Shown: positions 51,010 through 61,153, counted from the first letter of the stretch. The stretch is 64,000 nucleotides of DNA from Gallionella sp. (GCA_028687575.1 JAQTZW010000011.1:36554-100553), one strand, 5' to 3'. Notes: generated by a model from the letters alone, not told the origin. A program made the numbers and translations.

Positions 51010-52428
51010 TTGAAAACCATACAGATATGCGATGTGATGAGCAACAGCGGCGTGGCCTTTGGCACCAGCGGTGCGCGCGGGTTGGTCAGCGCCATGACCG
51101 ATGAAGTGTGCGCGGCCTATGCGGCGGCGTTTCTGGCCGTGACGCGTCGCTCCTTCAGTTTCGACAGGGTCGCACTGGGTATGGATCTACGCCCCAGCAG
51201 CCCGCGCATCGTGGCAGCCTGTACCGCCGCCTTGCAGGATCAGGGCATCACGGTTGATTTCTGTGGTGCGTTGCCGACTCCGGCGCTGGCGCTTTACGCG
51301 CAGGACGAAGCGATTCCCGCCATCATGGTCACCGGCAGCCACATCCCGTTCGACCGCAACGGCATCAAGTTCTACCGTCCCGATGGCGAGATCAGCAAAG
51401 CCGACGAGCAGGCGATCGCTGCCGCCGTGGTGGAGCTGGAGCACACGCATTGCGAACTGCCCGAAGTCAATCCCGCCGCACTGGCGCACTACGTCCAGCG
51501 TTATCTGGCGTTCTTCCCGATGCAGTGTTTCAAAGGCCTGCGCTTGGGCGTGTACCAGCATTCCAGCGTGGCACGCGACGTGCTGGTCAGCATACTGGAA
51601 GGCTTGGGCGCGGAAGTCACCCCGCTCGGGCGCACCGCAGATTTCGTGCCGATAGACACCGAAGCGGTGGCCGAGGTGGACGTGCAGCGGGGCAGCGACT
51701 GGGCCGCGCAATACGGCTTCGACGCCATCATTTCCACCGACGGCGATGGTGACAGGCCGTTGATCTCGGACGAACACGGCGCGTGGCTGCGCGGCGACAT
51801 CGTGGGACTCATCACCGCCCACTATCTGGGTGCCGACAAGGTCGTCGTGCCGGTCAGCTGCAATACCGCTATCGAGCTTTGCGGCGCATTCGATTCGGTC
51901 ACGCGCACCCGCATCGGCTCGCCCTACGTGATCGCCGGCATGGAAGTCGCAGGCACCGGCGCGGTGATCGGCTTCGAGGCCAACGGCGGTTTCCTGATGG
52001 GTTCGTCAGTCAGCCGCAACGGACGCACGCTGGATGCACTGCCCACCCGCGATGCGGTGTTGCCGGCACTCGCCGTGCTGGCCGCAGCCTCTGAGCGCGG
52101 CGGCAAGGTATCCGGCCTGCTGGCCGACCTGCCCGCCCGCTTTACCGCCAGCGACCGCTTACAGGAGTTCCCGGTGGCGACCAGCCGCCAGTTGCTGGAA
52201 CGCCTGACCGGCGATCCGCAGGCGGTGCAGGACATCCTCGCACCCGATGCCGCGCGCGCCGTTTCGACCGATGTCACCGACGGCTTGCGCATCACATTTG
52301 ACAACGGCGAGATCGTCCACTTGCGCCCGTCCGGCAACGCGCCCGAACTGCGCTGCTACTGCGAAGCGGCCAGCGAAGCCCGCGCCAAGCTGCTGGTGGC
52401 AACCGTGCTGGCGAGGTTACGCAGTTAA
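51010..52428 (+). CDS. Phosphohexomutase (phosphomannomutase/phosphoglucomutase family)
   Basis: A 472-residue alpha-D-phosphohexomutase. Phosphoserine loop 'MVTGSHIPFDRNGIKFY', metal loop 'STDGDGDRPL', sugar-binding 'GFEANGGFLMGS' and phosphate-binding 'RPSGNAPELRCY' are present. It could interconvert mannose- or glucose-1/6-phosphates for nucleotide sugars or glycogen; substrate cannot be told from sequence. The start is TTG 51010 with AGGAG upstream; ATG 51037 is an alternative. Confidence 0.88.
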   Translation: MKTIQICDVMSNSGVAFGTSGARGLVSAMTDEVCAAYAAAFLAVTRRSFSFDRVALGMDLRPSSPRIVAACTAALQDQGITVDFCGALPTPALALYAQDEAIPAIMVTGSHIPFDRNGIKFYRPDGEISKADEQAIAAAVVELEHTHCELPEVNPAALAHYVQRYLAFFPMQCFKGLRLGVYQHSSVARDVLVSILEGLGAEVTPLGRTADFVPIDTEAVAEVDVQRGSDWAAQYGFDAIISTDGDGDRPLISDEHGAWLRGDIVGLITAHYLGADKVVVPVSCNTAIELCGAFDSVTRTRIGSPYVIAGMEVAGTGAVIGFEANGGFLMGSSVSRNGRTLDALPTRDAVLPALAVLAAASERGGKVSGLLADLPARFTASDRLQEFPVATSRQLLERLTGDPQAVQDILAPDAARAVSTDVTDGLRITFDNGEIVHLRPSGNAPELRCYCEAASEARAKLLVATVLARLRS

Positions 52429-52486
52429 TCGGGGAAAATCCTGCCCGGAAGCCTGATCAATGTGGGTTGCACTCCTGGAGTGCCGT

Positions 52487-52822
52487 TCAGCTATCCTTAC
52501 TGCCTTGTCTGGCATCCTCGATGCTGACCACCTTGCGCACCACCTCGCCCTCGATGATCTCGCCTTCGTAGGTCTCGTTGCGGAAGACATCACTGAAAGT
52601 CTGTTCGGCGGCGGCGTGCTGTTGCTGCATCTGCCGCATCTGGCGACGCAGCGCGCGGGTCTTCCACCACACATAGCCAAAACCCAGCACACCGACCGTG
52701 GCGATAACGGCGAGCAACACCATCGAAAACATCAGTCCGACCACTACCAGCGCCGCAGTGATGAACAGTCCGACCAGCCTGCCCATCAGGCTGGGGGATT
52801 GCGAAATCAGTAAACGGGCCAT
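52487..52822 (-). CDS. Small membrane protein with coiled-coil tail, 111 aa
   Basis: Residues ~12-50 form two close membrane helices ('RLVGLFITAALVVVGLMFS', 'VIATVGVLGFGYVWW'). A charged helix follows ('RRQMRQMQQQHAAAEQ') and a short acidic C-terminus ('YEGEIIEGEV'). ATG 52822 sits 2 nt before the flavoprotein stop, so the two are co-transcribed. Family not recognised beyond conserved betaproteobacterial membrane proteins. Confidence 0.7.
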   Translation of the reverse strand: MARLLISQSPSLMGRLVGLFITAALVVVGLMFSMVLLAVIATVGVLGFGYVWWKTRALRRQMRQMQQQHAAAEQTFSDVFRNETYEGEIIEGEVVRKVVSIEDARQGSKDS

Positions 52823-52824
52823 CG

Positions 52825-54027
52825 CTATACCGCCTCTCCTGCCGCATGGCCTGAAGCCCATGCCCATTGAAAATTAAAACCGCCGAGCTGGCCGGTCACG
52901 TCCACTACTTCTCCGATGAAATACAGGCCGGGCACTTCCAGACATTCCATCGTTTTGGAGGACAGCGCGTGCGTGTCCACTCCGCCGCAGGTCACCTCGG
53001 CCTTGGTGTAGCCCACGGTGCCGGATGGCGTAACCTGCCAGTCGTGCAACTGCGTGGCGATCAGTTTGCGTTGTTTGTCATTATATTGATTCAATGGTTT
53101 GTTTTCGAAAGACTTATTCTGTTCACACCAGGCCTCCGAGAAGCTCTTGGGCAGCCATTGCGTGAGGAAGTTGGAAAGCAGTTTCTTGCTGGTCTTATGC
53201 GCTTCCAGCACCGTCTCCATGTCGTGATCGGGCAGCAGATTGATATGCAGTGCGCTGCCGGGTTGCCAGTAGGAGGAGGCTTGCAGGATGGCCGGGCCGG
53301 AAAGTCCCCGGTGTGTCACCAGCAGATTTTCACGGAACGACTGCTTTGCGGTACTGACGATGGCCGGAAAGGAGATGCCGGTCAGGTCGGCATAAGGTTG
53401 CCAATCGTCGGGGGCGAAGGTCAGCGGCACCAGGCCGGCCTTCAGCTTGGTGACGGGAATGCCGAACTGTTCGGCGATCTGGTAGCCGAACGGGGTCGCG
53501 CCGGTCTTGGGGATGGACAGTCCACCGGTGGCAACGACCAGTGCGGCGGCATCGAAATCGCCCTTCGAGGTTCTGACGTAGAAGCGTGGCGGTTTATCGC
53601 TGACTTCTGTCGTGTAACGGGTGCGCTTGATTTCGCCAATCTCGCAGCCCATGTAGCGTTTCACGCCTGCCGCATCGCATTCGTCGCGCAGCATGGCGAT
53701 GATGGCCTCGGAACCCTCGTCGCAGAATAGTTGGCCGAGTGTCTTCTCGCTGTAGGTGATGCCGTGCTTTTGCAACAGGGCGATGAAGTCCTGTGGCGTG
53801 AAGCGGGCCAGCGCGGAACGGCAGAAATGCGGGTTGCCAGAGAGAAAATTCTCCGGACTGGTGTCGAGGTTGGTGAAGTTGCAGCGCCCCCCGCCCGAAA
53901 TGCGTATCTTCTCTGCCAGTTTCTTGGCGTGATCAAGCAGCAGCACGCTCTGCCCACGCTTGCCCGCTGTCAAGGCGCACATCAGGCCCGCAGCGCCCGC
54001 GCCGATAATGATGACATCTGATTTCAT
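52825..54027 (-). CDS. HI0933/YhiN-type FAD-dependent flavoprotein
   Basis: A 400-residue flavoprotein. The dinucleotide fold starts at residue 4 ('VIIIGAGAAGLMCALTAGKR'), followed by the family motif 'KIRISGGGRCNFTN' and a C-terminal 'GLYFIGEVVDVTGQLGGFNF' with the second FAD contact. The family is widespread and its substrate unsettled. ATG 54027 is chosen because it places the GxGxxG at the N-terminus; the frame extends upstream to 54120 without support. Confidence 0.9.
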   Translation of the reverse strand: MKSDVIIIGAGAAGLMCALTAGKRGQSVLLLDHAKKLAEKIRISGGGRCNFTNLDTSPENFLSGNPHFCRSALARFTPQDFIALLQKHGITYSEKTLGQLFCDEGSEAIIAMLRDECDAAGVKRYMGCEIGEIKRTRYTTEVSDKPPRFYVRTSKGDFDAAALVVATGGLSIPKTGATPFGYQIAEQFGIPVTKLKAGLVPLTFAPDDWQPYADLTGISFPAIVSTAKQSFRENLLVTHRGLSGPAILQASSYWQPGSALHINLLPDHDMETVLEAHKTSKKLLSNFLTQWLPKSFSEAWCEQNKSFENKPLNQYNDKQRKLIATQLHDWQVTPSGTVGYTKAEVTCGGVDTHALSSKTMECLEVPGLYFIGEVVDVTGQLGGFNFQWAWASGHAAGEAV

Positions 54028-54082
54028 GCTGTCCTGCTTTCTGTAGTTATGCGCCCTGCCCGCCTGTGCGGGAACGGCGACT

Positions 54083-54931
54083 TCAATGGATGTTCCGTCT
54101 GACGAAGGCACTGACCGCATCGCGGTACTCGATCCAGCCTATACCGCCGGTGTTGTTGTGTTCACCGCCCTTCACCAGCAGCAGTTGTTTGGGTTGTGGC
54201 GCGGCCGCGTAAAGCTGTTCGGCCATCTGATATGGCACCCGCTTGTCCCAGGTGCCGTGTATGAACAGCACGGGGAGTTTTAGTTCGGGTACTTTGTGCA
54301 GTGACTCGAAACGCTGATTGAGCAACCAGCCTATCGGCAGGAAGCCGTAATCCTTCTCGCCCATCGCCTGCATGGAAGTGAAGGTACTGTCGGTGATCAG
54401 ACCTGCCGCTTCGGGATGATGGACGGCAAGGTTGATGGCGATGGCACCGCCCAACGAATGCCCGTAGATGATGGCCTGCGAGGCCGGGATGCCGCGCACC
54501 TTCAGCAGGTATTGCCAGACTGCCTCGGCATCCTCGTATACCTTGCGCTCGCTGGGCTTGCCGCCGCTGCTCCTGCCGTAGCCCCGATAATCCGCCAGCA
54601 GCACATTGAAGCCCAGTTGGTGCAGGCGGAAGGTATGCTCCAGATTGTTGCCGATATTGCGGTAATTGCCGTGGAAATAGACCACCGTCGGCGCACCGGC
54701 CTGTTCGGCTGGCACCCACCAGGCATCCAGTTCGCCCTGCTCCGCACCGCTGCCCACCGCGATGCGCAATGGCTCGAATGCCATGCCCATACGGGCAGGC
54801 GTGGTCTGCCACTCTACGCTCGGCTCGAATACCTGATCCAATTGCGTGCCCCACATGTAACCGCAGGCAGAAACGTACAGTAGCGCCGCGACACCCAACA
54901 GCCATGCCAGCGGACGGGTCAGTCTATTCAT
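54083..54931 (-). CDS. Alpha/beta hydrolase, predicted lipoprotein (YfhR/BEM46-like)
   Basis: A 282-residue hydrolase. The N-terminal hydrophobic segment ends in a lipobox 'LLYVSACGYM'. Catalytic triad: Ser in 'IIYGHSLGGAIAINLA', Asp in 'FIHGTWDKRVPYQM', His in 'KGGEHNNTGGIG'. Oxyanion region 'VVYFHGNYRNIGNN'. It resembles the BEM46/YfhR serine hydrolases anchored to membranes. Overlaps dnaQ by 4 nt. Confidence 0.85.
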   Translation of the reverse strand: MNRLTRPLAWLLGVAALLYVSACGYMWGTQLDQVFEPSVEWQTTPARMGMAFEPLRIAVGSGAEQGELDAWWVPAEQAGAPTVVYFHGNYRNIGNNLEHTFRLHQLGFNVLLADYRGYGRSSGGKPSERKVYEDAEAVWQYLLKVRGIPASQAIIYGHSLGGAIAINLAVHHPEAAGLITDSTFTSMQAMGEKDYGFLPIGWLLNQRFESLHKVPELKLPVLFIHGTWDKRVPYQMAEQLYAAAPQPKQLLLVKGGEHNNTGGIGWIEYRDAVSAFVRRNIH

Positions 54932-55644
54932 GCCGTCCCCTCCGCTTGTTGCGTGTCGAGCCGCTTCCACAGACAGTTGCCTTTGCTGGCCTTGTCTATA
55001 TCCGCCAATTGTTGCGCATGAGCCGCCAACTCCGCTTCGCTGGGCTGCAATACCCGCAGTTTGGGGCGGATGGCGGTGTTGTCCAGCGTGACCGACTGCC
55101 GCACTTCAGGTTTGACTTCCTCATCCAGCAGGCTCTCCTGCCCGCGCGTCATCGCTAGGTAGACTTCCGCCAGCAACTCGGTGTCCAGCAATGCGCCGTG
55201 CAGGGTGCGATGCTGGTTGTCTATCTCGTAGCGGCTGCACAACGTGTCCAGACTATTCTTCTTGCCCGGATGCATCTCGCGCGCGATTTTGAGCGTGTCC
55301 ATTACCGGATTTTGTAACGGCGGCAGCCCAAGCAAATTCAGCTCATGATTGATGAAGCCCATGTCGAACGGCGCGTTGTGCGCCATCAACTCGGCCCCTT
55401 CGATGAATTCGAGAAAACTGCCGGCAATGTCGGCAAACTTCGCCCTGCCCCGCAGCATGTCCCAGGTAAAGCCGTGCACCCTTGCTGCGTCCTCGTCAAC
55501 CTCGCGCTCAGGGTCGAGATAATGATGGAAATGCCGGCGCGACACCTTGCGACCATCCAGCTCGATGGCGGCGATTTCGATGATGCGATGGCCGTCGCGC
55601 GGTGAAAGGCCCGTCGTCTCGGTGTCCAGTACGATCTTACGCAT
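54928..55644 (-). CDS. dnaQ: DNA polymerase III epsilon subunit
   Basis: A 238-residue DEDDh 3'-5' proofreading exonuclease. ExoI '[16 protein letters not shown]', ExoII '[16 protein letters not shown]', ExoIII '[14 protein letters not shown]' with the preceding His. The C-terminal part (~180-238) contacts the alpha subunit. The gene overlaps rnhA by 8 nt, a pairing common in proteobacteria. Confidence 0.95.
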   Translation of the reverse strand: MRKIVLDTETTGLSPRDGHRIIEIAAIELDGRKVSRRHFHHYLDPEREVDEDAARVHGFTWDMLRGRAKFADIAGSFLEFIEGAELMAHNAPFDMGFINHELNLLGLPPLQNPVMDTLKIAREMHPGKKNSLDTLCSRYEIDNQHRTLHGALLDTELLAEVYLAMTRGQESLLDEEVKPEVRQSVTLDNTAIRPKLRVLQPSEAELAAHAQQLADIDKASKGNCLWKRLDTQQAEGTA

Positions 55645-56092
55645 CCGCTTGCCCCATCACCAATTCCACTCCCTTGTTCGCCAGCACATCGGCGCACTCG
55701 TTGCCTTCGTGTCCGGCATGTCCCTTGACCCATACCCATTCGATCCGGTGGCGTGCCGTCGCTTCATCCAGTCTGCGCCACAAGTCATCGTTCTTGACCG
55801 GCTTCTTGCTGGCAGTTTTCCAGCCGGAGCGCTTCCAGCCCGCCAACCAGGTGGTGATGCCCTGATGCACATATTTGGAATCGGTGTGCAGACGCACCTG
55901 ACAGGGACGTGTAAGCGCCTCCAGTGCGGCGATTGCTCCCATCAGCTCCATGCGGTTATTGGTGGTCATCACCTCGCCGCCGAACAATTCGCGCTGATGT
56001 CCCTTGAGCCGCAACAGCGCGCCCCAGCCGCCCACGCCCGGATTGCCCTTGCAGGCCCCATCGGTGTAAATATCCACAATCTCATCACTCAT
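55637..56092 (-). CDS. rnhA: Ribonuclease HI
   Basis: A 151-residue RNase H cutting RNA in RNA-DNA hybrids. Catalytic residues: Asp in '[18 protein letters not shown]', Glu in '[10 protein letters not shown]', Asp in '[12 protein letters not shown]', and His/Asp in '[14 protein letters not shown]'. Overlaps the methyltransferase gene by 8 nt and dnaQ by 8 nt. Confidence 0.96.
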   Translation of the reverse strand: MSDEIVDIYTDGACKGNPGVGGWGALLRLKGHQRELFGGEVMTTNNRMELMGAIAALEALTRPCQVRLHTDSKYVHQGITTWLAGWKRSGWKTASKKPVKNDDLWRRLDEATARHRIEWVWVKGHAGHEGNECADVLANKGVELVMGQADA

Positions 56093-56870
56093 GCTTCAAA
56101 TTCTGCCCATTCTGTTCATTATTCACCAGCCGGCTGTCGACACATTGACTGACCGGCTTATTCAGCTTTGGTGCGACCGGCAGCAGCGAATTCACCAGCC
56201 CTTGCTTCCACTGCGGTTTAAGCAACCTCAATCCCGGTACACGCTTGATGGCGTGTACGAAATACACCCCCCCAACCGCCGGCCACCAGCGCCGGCCTGC
56301 TGACTCCATGAAATTGCTGCGTTCCAGCCATTTGTGCTGGCGGAACGGCGGCGCATAAGCGACGAACCGCACTGCCTCGACTTCAAACCCCAGCAGCGCC
56401 AGCCAGTCTTTCAGGCGCGACACCGCGATGAAATGCCCGCACCACGGATAGCCGTGTCGCCTGCCCAGCGCCCGATGCAGGCCCCACAGGCTGAGCGGAT
56501 TAAAGCCGCTGATCAGTACGCTGCCTTCCGGCCTCAACACCCGTTCGACTTCGCGCAGAATCTGGTGTGGATTGGCTGCGAAATCCAGCACATGCGGCAT
56601 CAGCACCATGTCCAGACTGTTGCAGGCGAACGGCAATTCCACGCCGCACAGCCGCACGTCCGCCTTACGATCAGCTCCCGTGAAACGATGGGGGATGCGG
56701 CTGTTGCGCAAAAAATCGTGCTCAGACAGCCCCAGCTGCAAAGCGTTGTAACCAAAAATGTCGTTCACCGTACGGTCAAAATGCGCTTGCTCGAACGGCA
56801 AGACATACCGCCCCTGAGGGCTGGCGAACCACTCACTCAGACTTTGCGCAGTTGACATACAATCGGACAT
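56085..56870 (-). CDS. SAM-dependent methyltransferase (class I)
   Basis: A 261-residue protein. '[19 protein letters not shown]' and '[20 protein letters not shown]' are motifs II/III of a class I fold, but the first glycine loop is atypical ('[10 protein letters not shown]'). Genes of this type are commonly placed between gloB and rnhA in betaproteobacteria. ATG 56870 or ATG 56858 could be the start; the frame upstream to 57065 is a shadow of gloB. Substrate unknown. Confidence 0.85.
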   Translation of the reverse strand: MSDCMSTAQSLSEWFASPQGRYVLPFEQAHFDRTVNDIFGYNALQLGLSEHDFLRNSRIPHRFTGADRKADVRLCGVELPFACNSLDMVLMPHVLDFAANPHQILREVERVLRPEGSVLISGFNPLSLWGLHRALGRRHGYPWCGHFIAVSRLKDWLALLGFEVEAVRFVAYAPPFRQHKWLERSNFMESAGRRWWPAVGGVYFVHAIKRVPGLRLLKPQWKQGLVNSLLPVAPKLNKPVSQCVDSRLVNNEQNGQNLKHE

Positions 56871-56885
56871 CGATCCACTCTCACT

Positions 56886-57665
56886 ATGACCATGTACAAG
56901 ATCACCGCCATACCCGCCTTTCAGGACAACTACATCTGGGCCATCCATAACGACCGCCATGCCGTGGTGGTAGACCCCGGCGATGCGGTGCCGGTACTGC
57001 AATTCCTTGCCTCGCAGCACCTTGAACTCACTGGCATACTCTGCACACATCGCCACCACGACCACATCGGCGGCATTTCAAAATTGCGCGCAGTATACAA
57101 CGTGCCGGTGTACGGACGACGACACGACAAAAATCCTCACATCACCCACGATCTCCAGGAAGACGGAAAACTTGCACTGGACGAGTTCGGCCTGTGGTTC
57201 GACATCCTGGAGATTCCCGGCCATCTCGACGACCATGTCGCTTTTTTTGCGCCAACCGCCTCGCCACCGCTGCTGTTCTGCGGCGACGTACTATTCGGCG
57301 CGGGTTGCGGCAAAAACTTCGAAGGCACAGTCAACCAACTACACCATTCGTTACAGCGCATCAGTCGCTTGCCCGGCGATACGCTGGCCTATTGCGCCCA
57401 CGAATACACCGCCTCCAACCTGCGTTTCGCGCTGGTTTGCGACCCCGATAACCCCGATGTGCAACTACGCGTAGAACAAACCCAGTCGCTACGTGCCAAC
57501 AATCAGACCACTGTCCCATTCAGCATCTCACTGGAAAAGGCCACCAATCCCTTCATGCGTTGTAGCCAGCCCGGCATCATCAAGGTGCTACAACAGCGTG
57601 GCTTGACCGATACCAGCGAACCAGCGGTATTCGCCGCACTGCGTGCCTGGCGAGACAGTTTTTGA
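56886..57665 (+). CDS. gloB: Hydroxyacylglutathione hydrolase (glyoxalase II)
   Basis: A 259-residue metallo-beta-lactamase-fold enzyme that hydrolyses S-lactoylglutathione, completing methylglyoxal detoxification. Metal ligands: 'LCTHRHHDHIGGI', 'EIPGHLDDHVAFF', 'LLFCGDVLFGAGCG' and 'YCAHEYTASNLRFA'. Starts at ATG 56886 or 56892. Divergent from the methyltransferase gene with only 15 bp between starts. Confidence 0.94.
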   Translation: MTMYKITAIPAFQDNYIWAIHNDRHAVVVDPGDAVPVLQFLASQHLELTGILCTHRHHDHIGGISKLRAVYNVPVYGRRHDKNPHITHDLQEDGKLALDEFGLWFDILEIPGHLDDHVAFFAPTASPPLLFCGDVLFGAGCGKNFEGTVNQLHHSLQRISRLPGDTLAYCAHEYTASNLRFALVCDPDNPDVQLRVEQTQSLRANNQTTVPFSISLEKATNPFMRCSQPGIIKVLQQRGLTDTSEPAVFAALRAWRDSF

Positions 57666-57715
57666 TATTTCACCTCACTTTTTGGCAAAGAACGGCATTT
57701 ATTTCAAATCAGTGA

Positions 57716-57744
57716 TTGCAGTAACCGGCAAACTGGTTTATTCT
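57716..57744 (+). promoter_or_regulatory. Promoter of the tRNA-Ser gene
   Basis: TTGCAG (57716-57721), 17-bp spacer, TATTCT (57739-57744), 11 bp upstream of the tRNA. Confidence 0.6.
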
Positions 57745-57755
57745 GCGCGCCCTTC

Positions 57756-57846
57756 GGAGAGGTGGATGAGTGGTTTAAGTCGCACGCCTGGAAAGCGTGT
57801 TTGGGATAATATCCCAACGGGGGTTCGAATCCCCCCTTCTCCGCCA
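57756..57846 (+). tRNA. tRNA-Ser(GGA)
   Basis: 91 nt including encoded CCA. Acceptor GGAGAGG pairs with CTTCTCC. The anticodon loop reads CTGGAAA, with anticodon GGA for Ser codons UCC/UCU. A long variable arm (TTGGGATAATATCCCAA region) and T-arm GGGGGTTCGAATCCCCC confirm class II tRNA-Ser. Foreign-looking genes begin just downstream, so it is the probable integration site of the following island. Confidence 0.95.
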
Positions 57847-57897
57847 AATCAATGAGTTACGCTTGTTTTAACCAGTAAGCGCAACCTCAAATAAGAC

Positions 57898-57940
57898 AAC
57901 TTTCTTGCTGGCACTGTGCCAGAATTGTGCCAAGAAAGTT
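57898..57940. repeat. Inverted repeat just downstream of tRNA-Ser
   Basis: AACTTTCTTG / CAAGAAAGTT, 10-bp arms around a 23-nt centre that itself contains TGGCACTGTGCCA. A second CACTGTGCCAGAA copy lies at about 57970. Possible recombination or structural site of the integrated element, or the remains of an integrase gene end. Confidence 0.35.
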
Positions 57941-57988
57941 GCTCTAAATCCCCATATTATTGTTTCTTTCACTGTGCCAGAACTGTGC

Positions 57989-58708
57989 TCAGCCCGCTAT
58001 GGAAGAAAAATTCATGGCATCCAGAGCCTCTTTTCGGGCTTCTGCCATTTTTATTGCAACTGACTGCGATGTCGCAAACCCATCAACAATCTCAAGCCCA
58101 TGCTTTGCGCCGAATATCTTCCACACATCATCTTCTGATACCTCTTCGCCCCATTTTTTACGTATATCACGCAAAAGTAGCTCTTCAACTGATTCACCTC
58201 GCTCCGCAGGCTTTACCGTTACCTCCTTTCGGGAGGATAAATCAAGAATCAGTTTATGCAGTGGCGCAAGAGCAGCAACAATATTTTTGGGTTGATGTTC
58301 TTCTAGTAAATTGTTGACTTGCAATATCAGGTGTTCGACGGCTAACGTGAATTCTTTGAGTTGTGACGCTCTAGGATCATAAACATAGCTTTCGCTGATG
58401 GCCCAACCAGCCATTTCTAATTTAATTTCCTGATTTATCACTTCACTAAGCAGTTTCTGTCCGACATTCGCAGGAAGAAGGCCGTCCTTTATCGACTTTT
58501 TAATTTTTGAATGCAAGTTTGGTAACGCCATAGACTTGCTACCTCTCCTGTATTTACACCAAACAGTCCCCGTTCCATCTCCAATACCCAGCTTTTCCTC
58601 AAACTCCGTTGTACGAAGTTTGCAGCTTTTTTCGATCAAATCAATAAATTTTTGAGTAGCTTCTTTTTTGAATATTTTCAACTCATTACTATCTGCATAC
58701 CTTGCCAT
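57989..58708 (-). CDS. Hypothetical protein, 239 aa, lower-GC accessory gene
   Basis: A helical, charged protein. ATG 58708 has GGAAAG upstream. Residues ~20-60 carry an FxxKLGxGxGTxxxW-like segment ('FEEKLGIGDGTGTVWCKYRR'), suggesting a helix-turn-helix DNA-binding start. A coiled coil lies at ~115-140 and an acidic C-terminus follows. No family recognised. Base composition is distinctly lower in GC than dnaQ-gloB to the left, consistent with acquired DNA. Confidence 0.6.
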   Translation of the reverse strand: MARYADSNELKIFKKEATQKFIDLIEKSCKLRTTEFEEKLGIGDGTGTVWCKYRRGSKSMALPNLHSKIKKSIKDGLLPANVGQKLLSEVINQEIKLEMAGWAISESYVYDPRASQLKEFTLAVEHLILQVNNLLEEHQPKNIVAALAPLHKLILDLSSRKEVTVKPAERGESVEELLLRDIRKKWGEEVSEDDVWKIFGAKHGLEIVDGFATSQSVAIKMAEARKEALDAMNFSSIAG

Positions 58709-58826
58709 AATCTTTCCTTTTTATATAGACCAAAAACTATATAATTAATCGTATGTATTAACTAAACCATCATATTTTACTAGAACAACAATAATATCCC
58801 CATCGTAGCAAACAAGGGGTATATAA

Positions 58827-59156
58827 GTGGACAATTCAAGTAGCATTGCATTGGATATTCAGCAGTTAAGCAATGAAATTCATCTGGCGGTAAAGACCAT
58901 CCGTACAACTTTGGTGAAAAATCCTGGCGCACTTCCTCCTCGATTGATTATTGAAGGTCAAAAGCGGTTGCTCTGGCTGCGCAGTGATGTGATTGATTTT
59001 TATAATCGACAAAAACGCTCTCATGGGTCAAATCCGGATTTTTCTACGAAACCATTCAAGCCCTCGTTCGCAATCGAGCCAACTTCAAATGCGAAAAGAA
59101 AACGCGGCGCACCAACAAATCAAGAAAAACTAGCCCGCAGAACAGCAACCAGCTGA
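58827..59156 (+). CDS. Small helix-turn-helix protein upstream of the replication gene
   Basis: A 109-residue protein started by GTG 58827 with AAGGGG upstream. Residues ~10-60 ('IQQLSNEIHLAVKTIRTTLV', then 'LLWLRSDVIDFYNRQ') resemble plasmid-borne excisionase/AlpA-like or MerR-like DNA-binding proteins. A basic tail follows (KRKRGAPTN). It sits 11 bp before the TrfA-like gene and may regulate it. Confidence 0.55.
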   Translation: MDNSSSIALDIQQLSNEIHLAVKTIRTTLVKNPGALPPRLIIEGQKRLLWLRSDVIDFYNRQKRSHGSNPDFSTKPFKPSFAIEPTSNAKRKRGAPTNQEKLARRTATS

Positions 59157-59167
59157 TTTCAGACATC

Positions 59168-59372
59168 ATGACATTTCATGTGCCATTTGAGAAACCAGTT
59201 GCGCTTTTTATTGAACGTGTAAAAAAGGGGGAGCTGCATCAAAAATGTGATTCTGTTCTTGACGTATCTCCACTGAAAATCGCGGTATACCTCCCCGTGT
59301 GGCCCAGCGCGGTGCGCGGAATTCCAAATGGGGTGCTGCGATCCGCCTTGTTTGGTGTTGTAAAAAAGGGAG
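59168..59372 (+). pseudogene. trfA: 5' part of TrfA-like plasmid replication initiator, split by IS21-family element
   Basis: The first 68 codons encode 'VYLPVWPSAVRGIPNGVLRS' and 'ALFGVVKKG', the N-terminal hallmark of TrfA-family initiators. The frame is broken by the insertion at 59372. Removing 59373-62079 (the element plus one copy of the 7-bp duplication AAGGGAG) joins it in frame with the 3' part, giving a 303-residue protein. Confidence 0.8.
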
Positions 59373-59587
59373 TGCGTATTTCGGAGCATCGTGACCGGTC
59401 ATTTCGCTAAGTCGTGACCGGTGATTTCGGTCTATCGTGACCGCTCGTTTCGCTAAGACGTGACCGATTTTAGGTGCCGACCGAAATGAGCGGTCACGAC
59501 TTAGCGAAACGGAAATCAGTACATAAAAGGTGTTGCGCATGAACTAGGAGACCGAGCATCCTCCCGCGATTTTGGCGGGGGAATGAA

Positions 59588-61153
59588 ATGCCGGTAAAAC
59601 AAGTATCCATGCGTAAAATCAAAGAATGTCTTCGTATGAAATGGTCGTGCGGACTCTCGCACGAGAAGATCGCCAAAGCCCTGGGCCTGTCCAAGGGTGT
59701 AGTCAGCAAATACGCTCAGTTGGCCGTTGCTGCTGGTCTGGATTGGGAGCGCGTTTCATCGCTCGATGAAGCTGAACTCCAGCGCCTACTGATCCCCTGC
59801 GTCAAACGTACCCGTGGCGCACGTCATGTTCCTGACTGGGCCATTGCCCATCGCGAGATGCACAAGAAGGGCGTCACCTTGCAGCTACTGTGGGAAGAGT
59901 ATGTCGACGCCCATGCTGGAGTGGACACCTATCGCTACACGCAGTTTTGCAATCTGTATCACGGCTATGCTGCGACGCTCAAACGCTCCATGCGCCAGAT
60001 TCACCGCGCAGGCGAGAAACTGTTCATCGACTATGCAGGCCCCACCGTGCCGTTCACTGACCAGTTCACCGGCGAGATCAGCCAAGCGCACATCTTCGTC
60101 GCCGTATTGGGGGCGTCCAATTACACCTACGCCTGCGCCACCGTCAAAGAGACACAAGCCGACTGGTTGCATGGTTTGGCGGGGGCGCTGAGCTTTATTG
60201 GCGGCGTACCTGAAATGATCGTGCCGGACTGCCCCAAGGCATTGATTACCAACGCTGACCGATATGAGCCGATCATCAATCGCACCGCACAAGACTGCGC
60301 CCGTCACTACGGCACGGTGATTCTGCCAGCTCGCCCGCGTCACCCCCAGGACAAGGCTTTGGCGGAGGTGGGTGTGCAGATTGTGGAACGCTGGATATTG
60401 GCCCGATTGCGACGTCGATGCTTCTTCAGTTTGGCCGAACTCAATCGGGCCATCCGCCCTTTACTGGATGACTTGAATCGTCGTCCCTTCCAGAAGAAAG
60501 ACGGCTGTCGTGAGGAATGGTTTCATTTGCTGGATCGCCCCGTTCTCAAAGCACTGCCGGCCTATCCTTATGAGATAGCGAACTTCAAATACTGCAAGGT
60601 AAACATCGACTACCACGTCGATATTGAAGGTCATTATTACAGCGTTCCGCACAACCTCGTCAGGCAGCAACTGGAGGCGCGCATCACCAGCACTACGGTG
60701 GAATTGCTGCTGCGCGGGAATCGGGTTGCGTGTCACGCCAAGAGCGCCAAACGCGGCGCACACACCACAATTGCGGAACATATGCCGGCGGCGCACCGCG
60801 CTCATCTTGAATGGTCACCGCAACGTCTGCTGAACTGGGGGCGTGACATCGGCGCGAATACGCATCTTATTGTGGATCACCAGTTAACCAGCAAACCGCA
60901 TCCTGAAATGGGCTACCGAGCCTGTCTTGGACTACTGTCGCTGGCACGTCAGCATGGCAATGAGCGACTGGAAGCGGCGTGTGCCAGGGCGGTATCGTTA
61001 GGCGCACTCAATCGCCGCTCGGTCGTCAATATACTGAAAGCCGGGCTGGACAGTCAGCCGTTACCCATCACACCCACTGAACAACACGCCGAACAAACAG
61101 ACTGGATTTCACCGCATCACGCCAACGTGCGCGGGCCCGGTTATTACCACTGA
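59588..61153 (+). CDS. istA: IS21-family transposase IstA
   Basis: A 521-residue DDE transposase. Helix-turn-helix at ~20-45 ('[20 protein letters not shown]'), first Asp in '[13 protein letters not shown]', second Asp in '[14 protein letters not shown]', Glu in '[18 protein letters not shown]'. A beta-barrel region and C-terminal tail follow. No internal stops, so probably active. Confidence 0.95.
   Translation: MPVKQVSMRKIKECLRMKWSCGLSHEKIAKALGLSKGVVSKYAQLAVAAGLDWERVSSLDEAELQRLLIPCVKRTRGARHVPDWAIAHREMHKKGVTLQLLWEEYVDAHAGVDTYRYTQFCNLYHGYAATLKRSMRQIHRAGEKLFIDYAGPTVPFTDQFTGEISQAHIFVAVLGASNYTYACATVKETQADWLHGLAGALSFIGGVPEMIVPDCPKALITNADRYEPIINRTAQDCARHYGTVILPARPRHPQDKALAEVGVQIVERWILARLRRRCFFSLAELNRAIRPLLDDLNRRPFQKKDGCREEWFHLLDRPVLKALPAYPYEIANFKYCKVNIDYHVDIEGHYYSVPHNLVRQQLEARITSTTVELLLRGNRVACHAKSAKRGAHTTIAEHMPAAHRAHLEWSPQRLLNWGRDIGANTHLIVDHQLTSKPHPEMGYRACLGLLSLARQHGNERLEAACARAVSLGALNRRSVVNILKAGLDSQPLPITPTEQHAEQTDWISPHHANVRGPGYYH

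Noticed and set aside
57898..57940. Inverted repeat as a tRNA terminator
   Set aside because: It has no U-tract after the stem and a 23-nt centre, so I list it only as an inverted repeat.
59168..59410. 80-residue stand-alone ORF before the IS
   Set aside because: Its last 12 codons read into the IS end. The rest joins in frame with the TrfA 3' part once the IS and one duplication are removed, so it is the split gene's 5' end.
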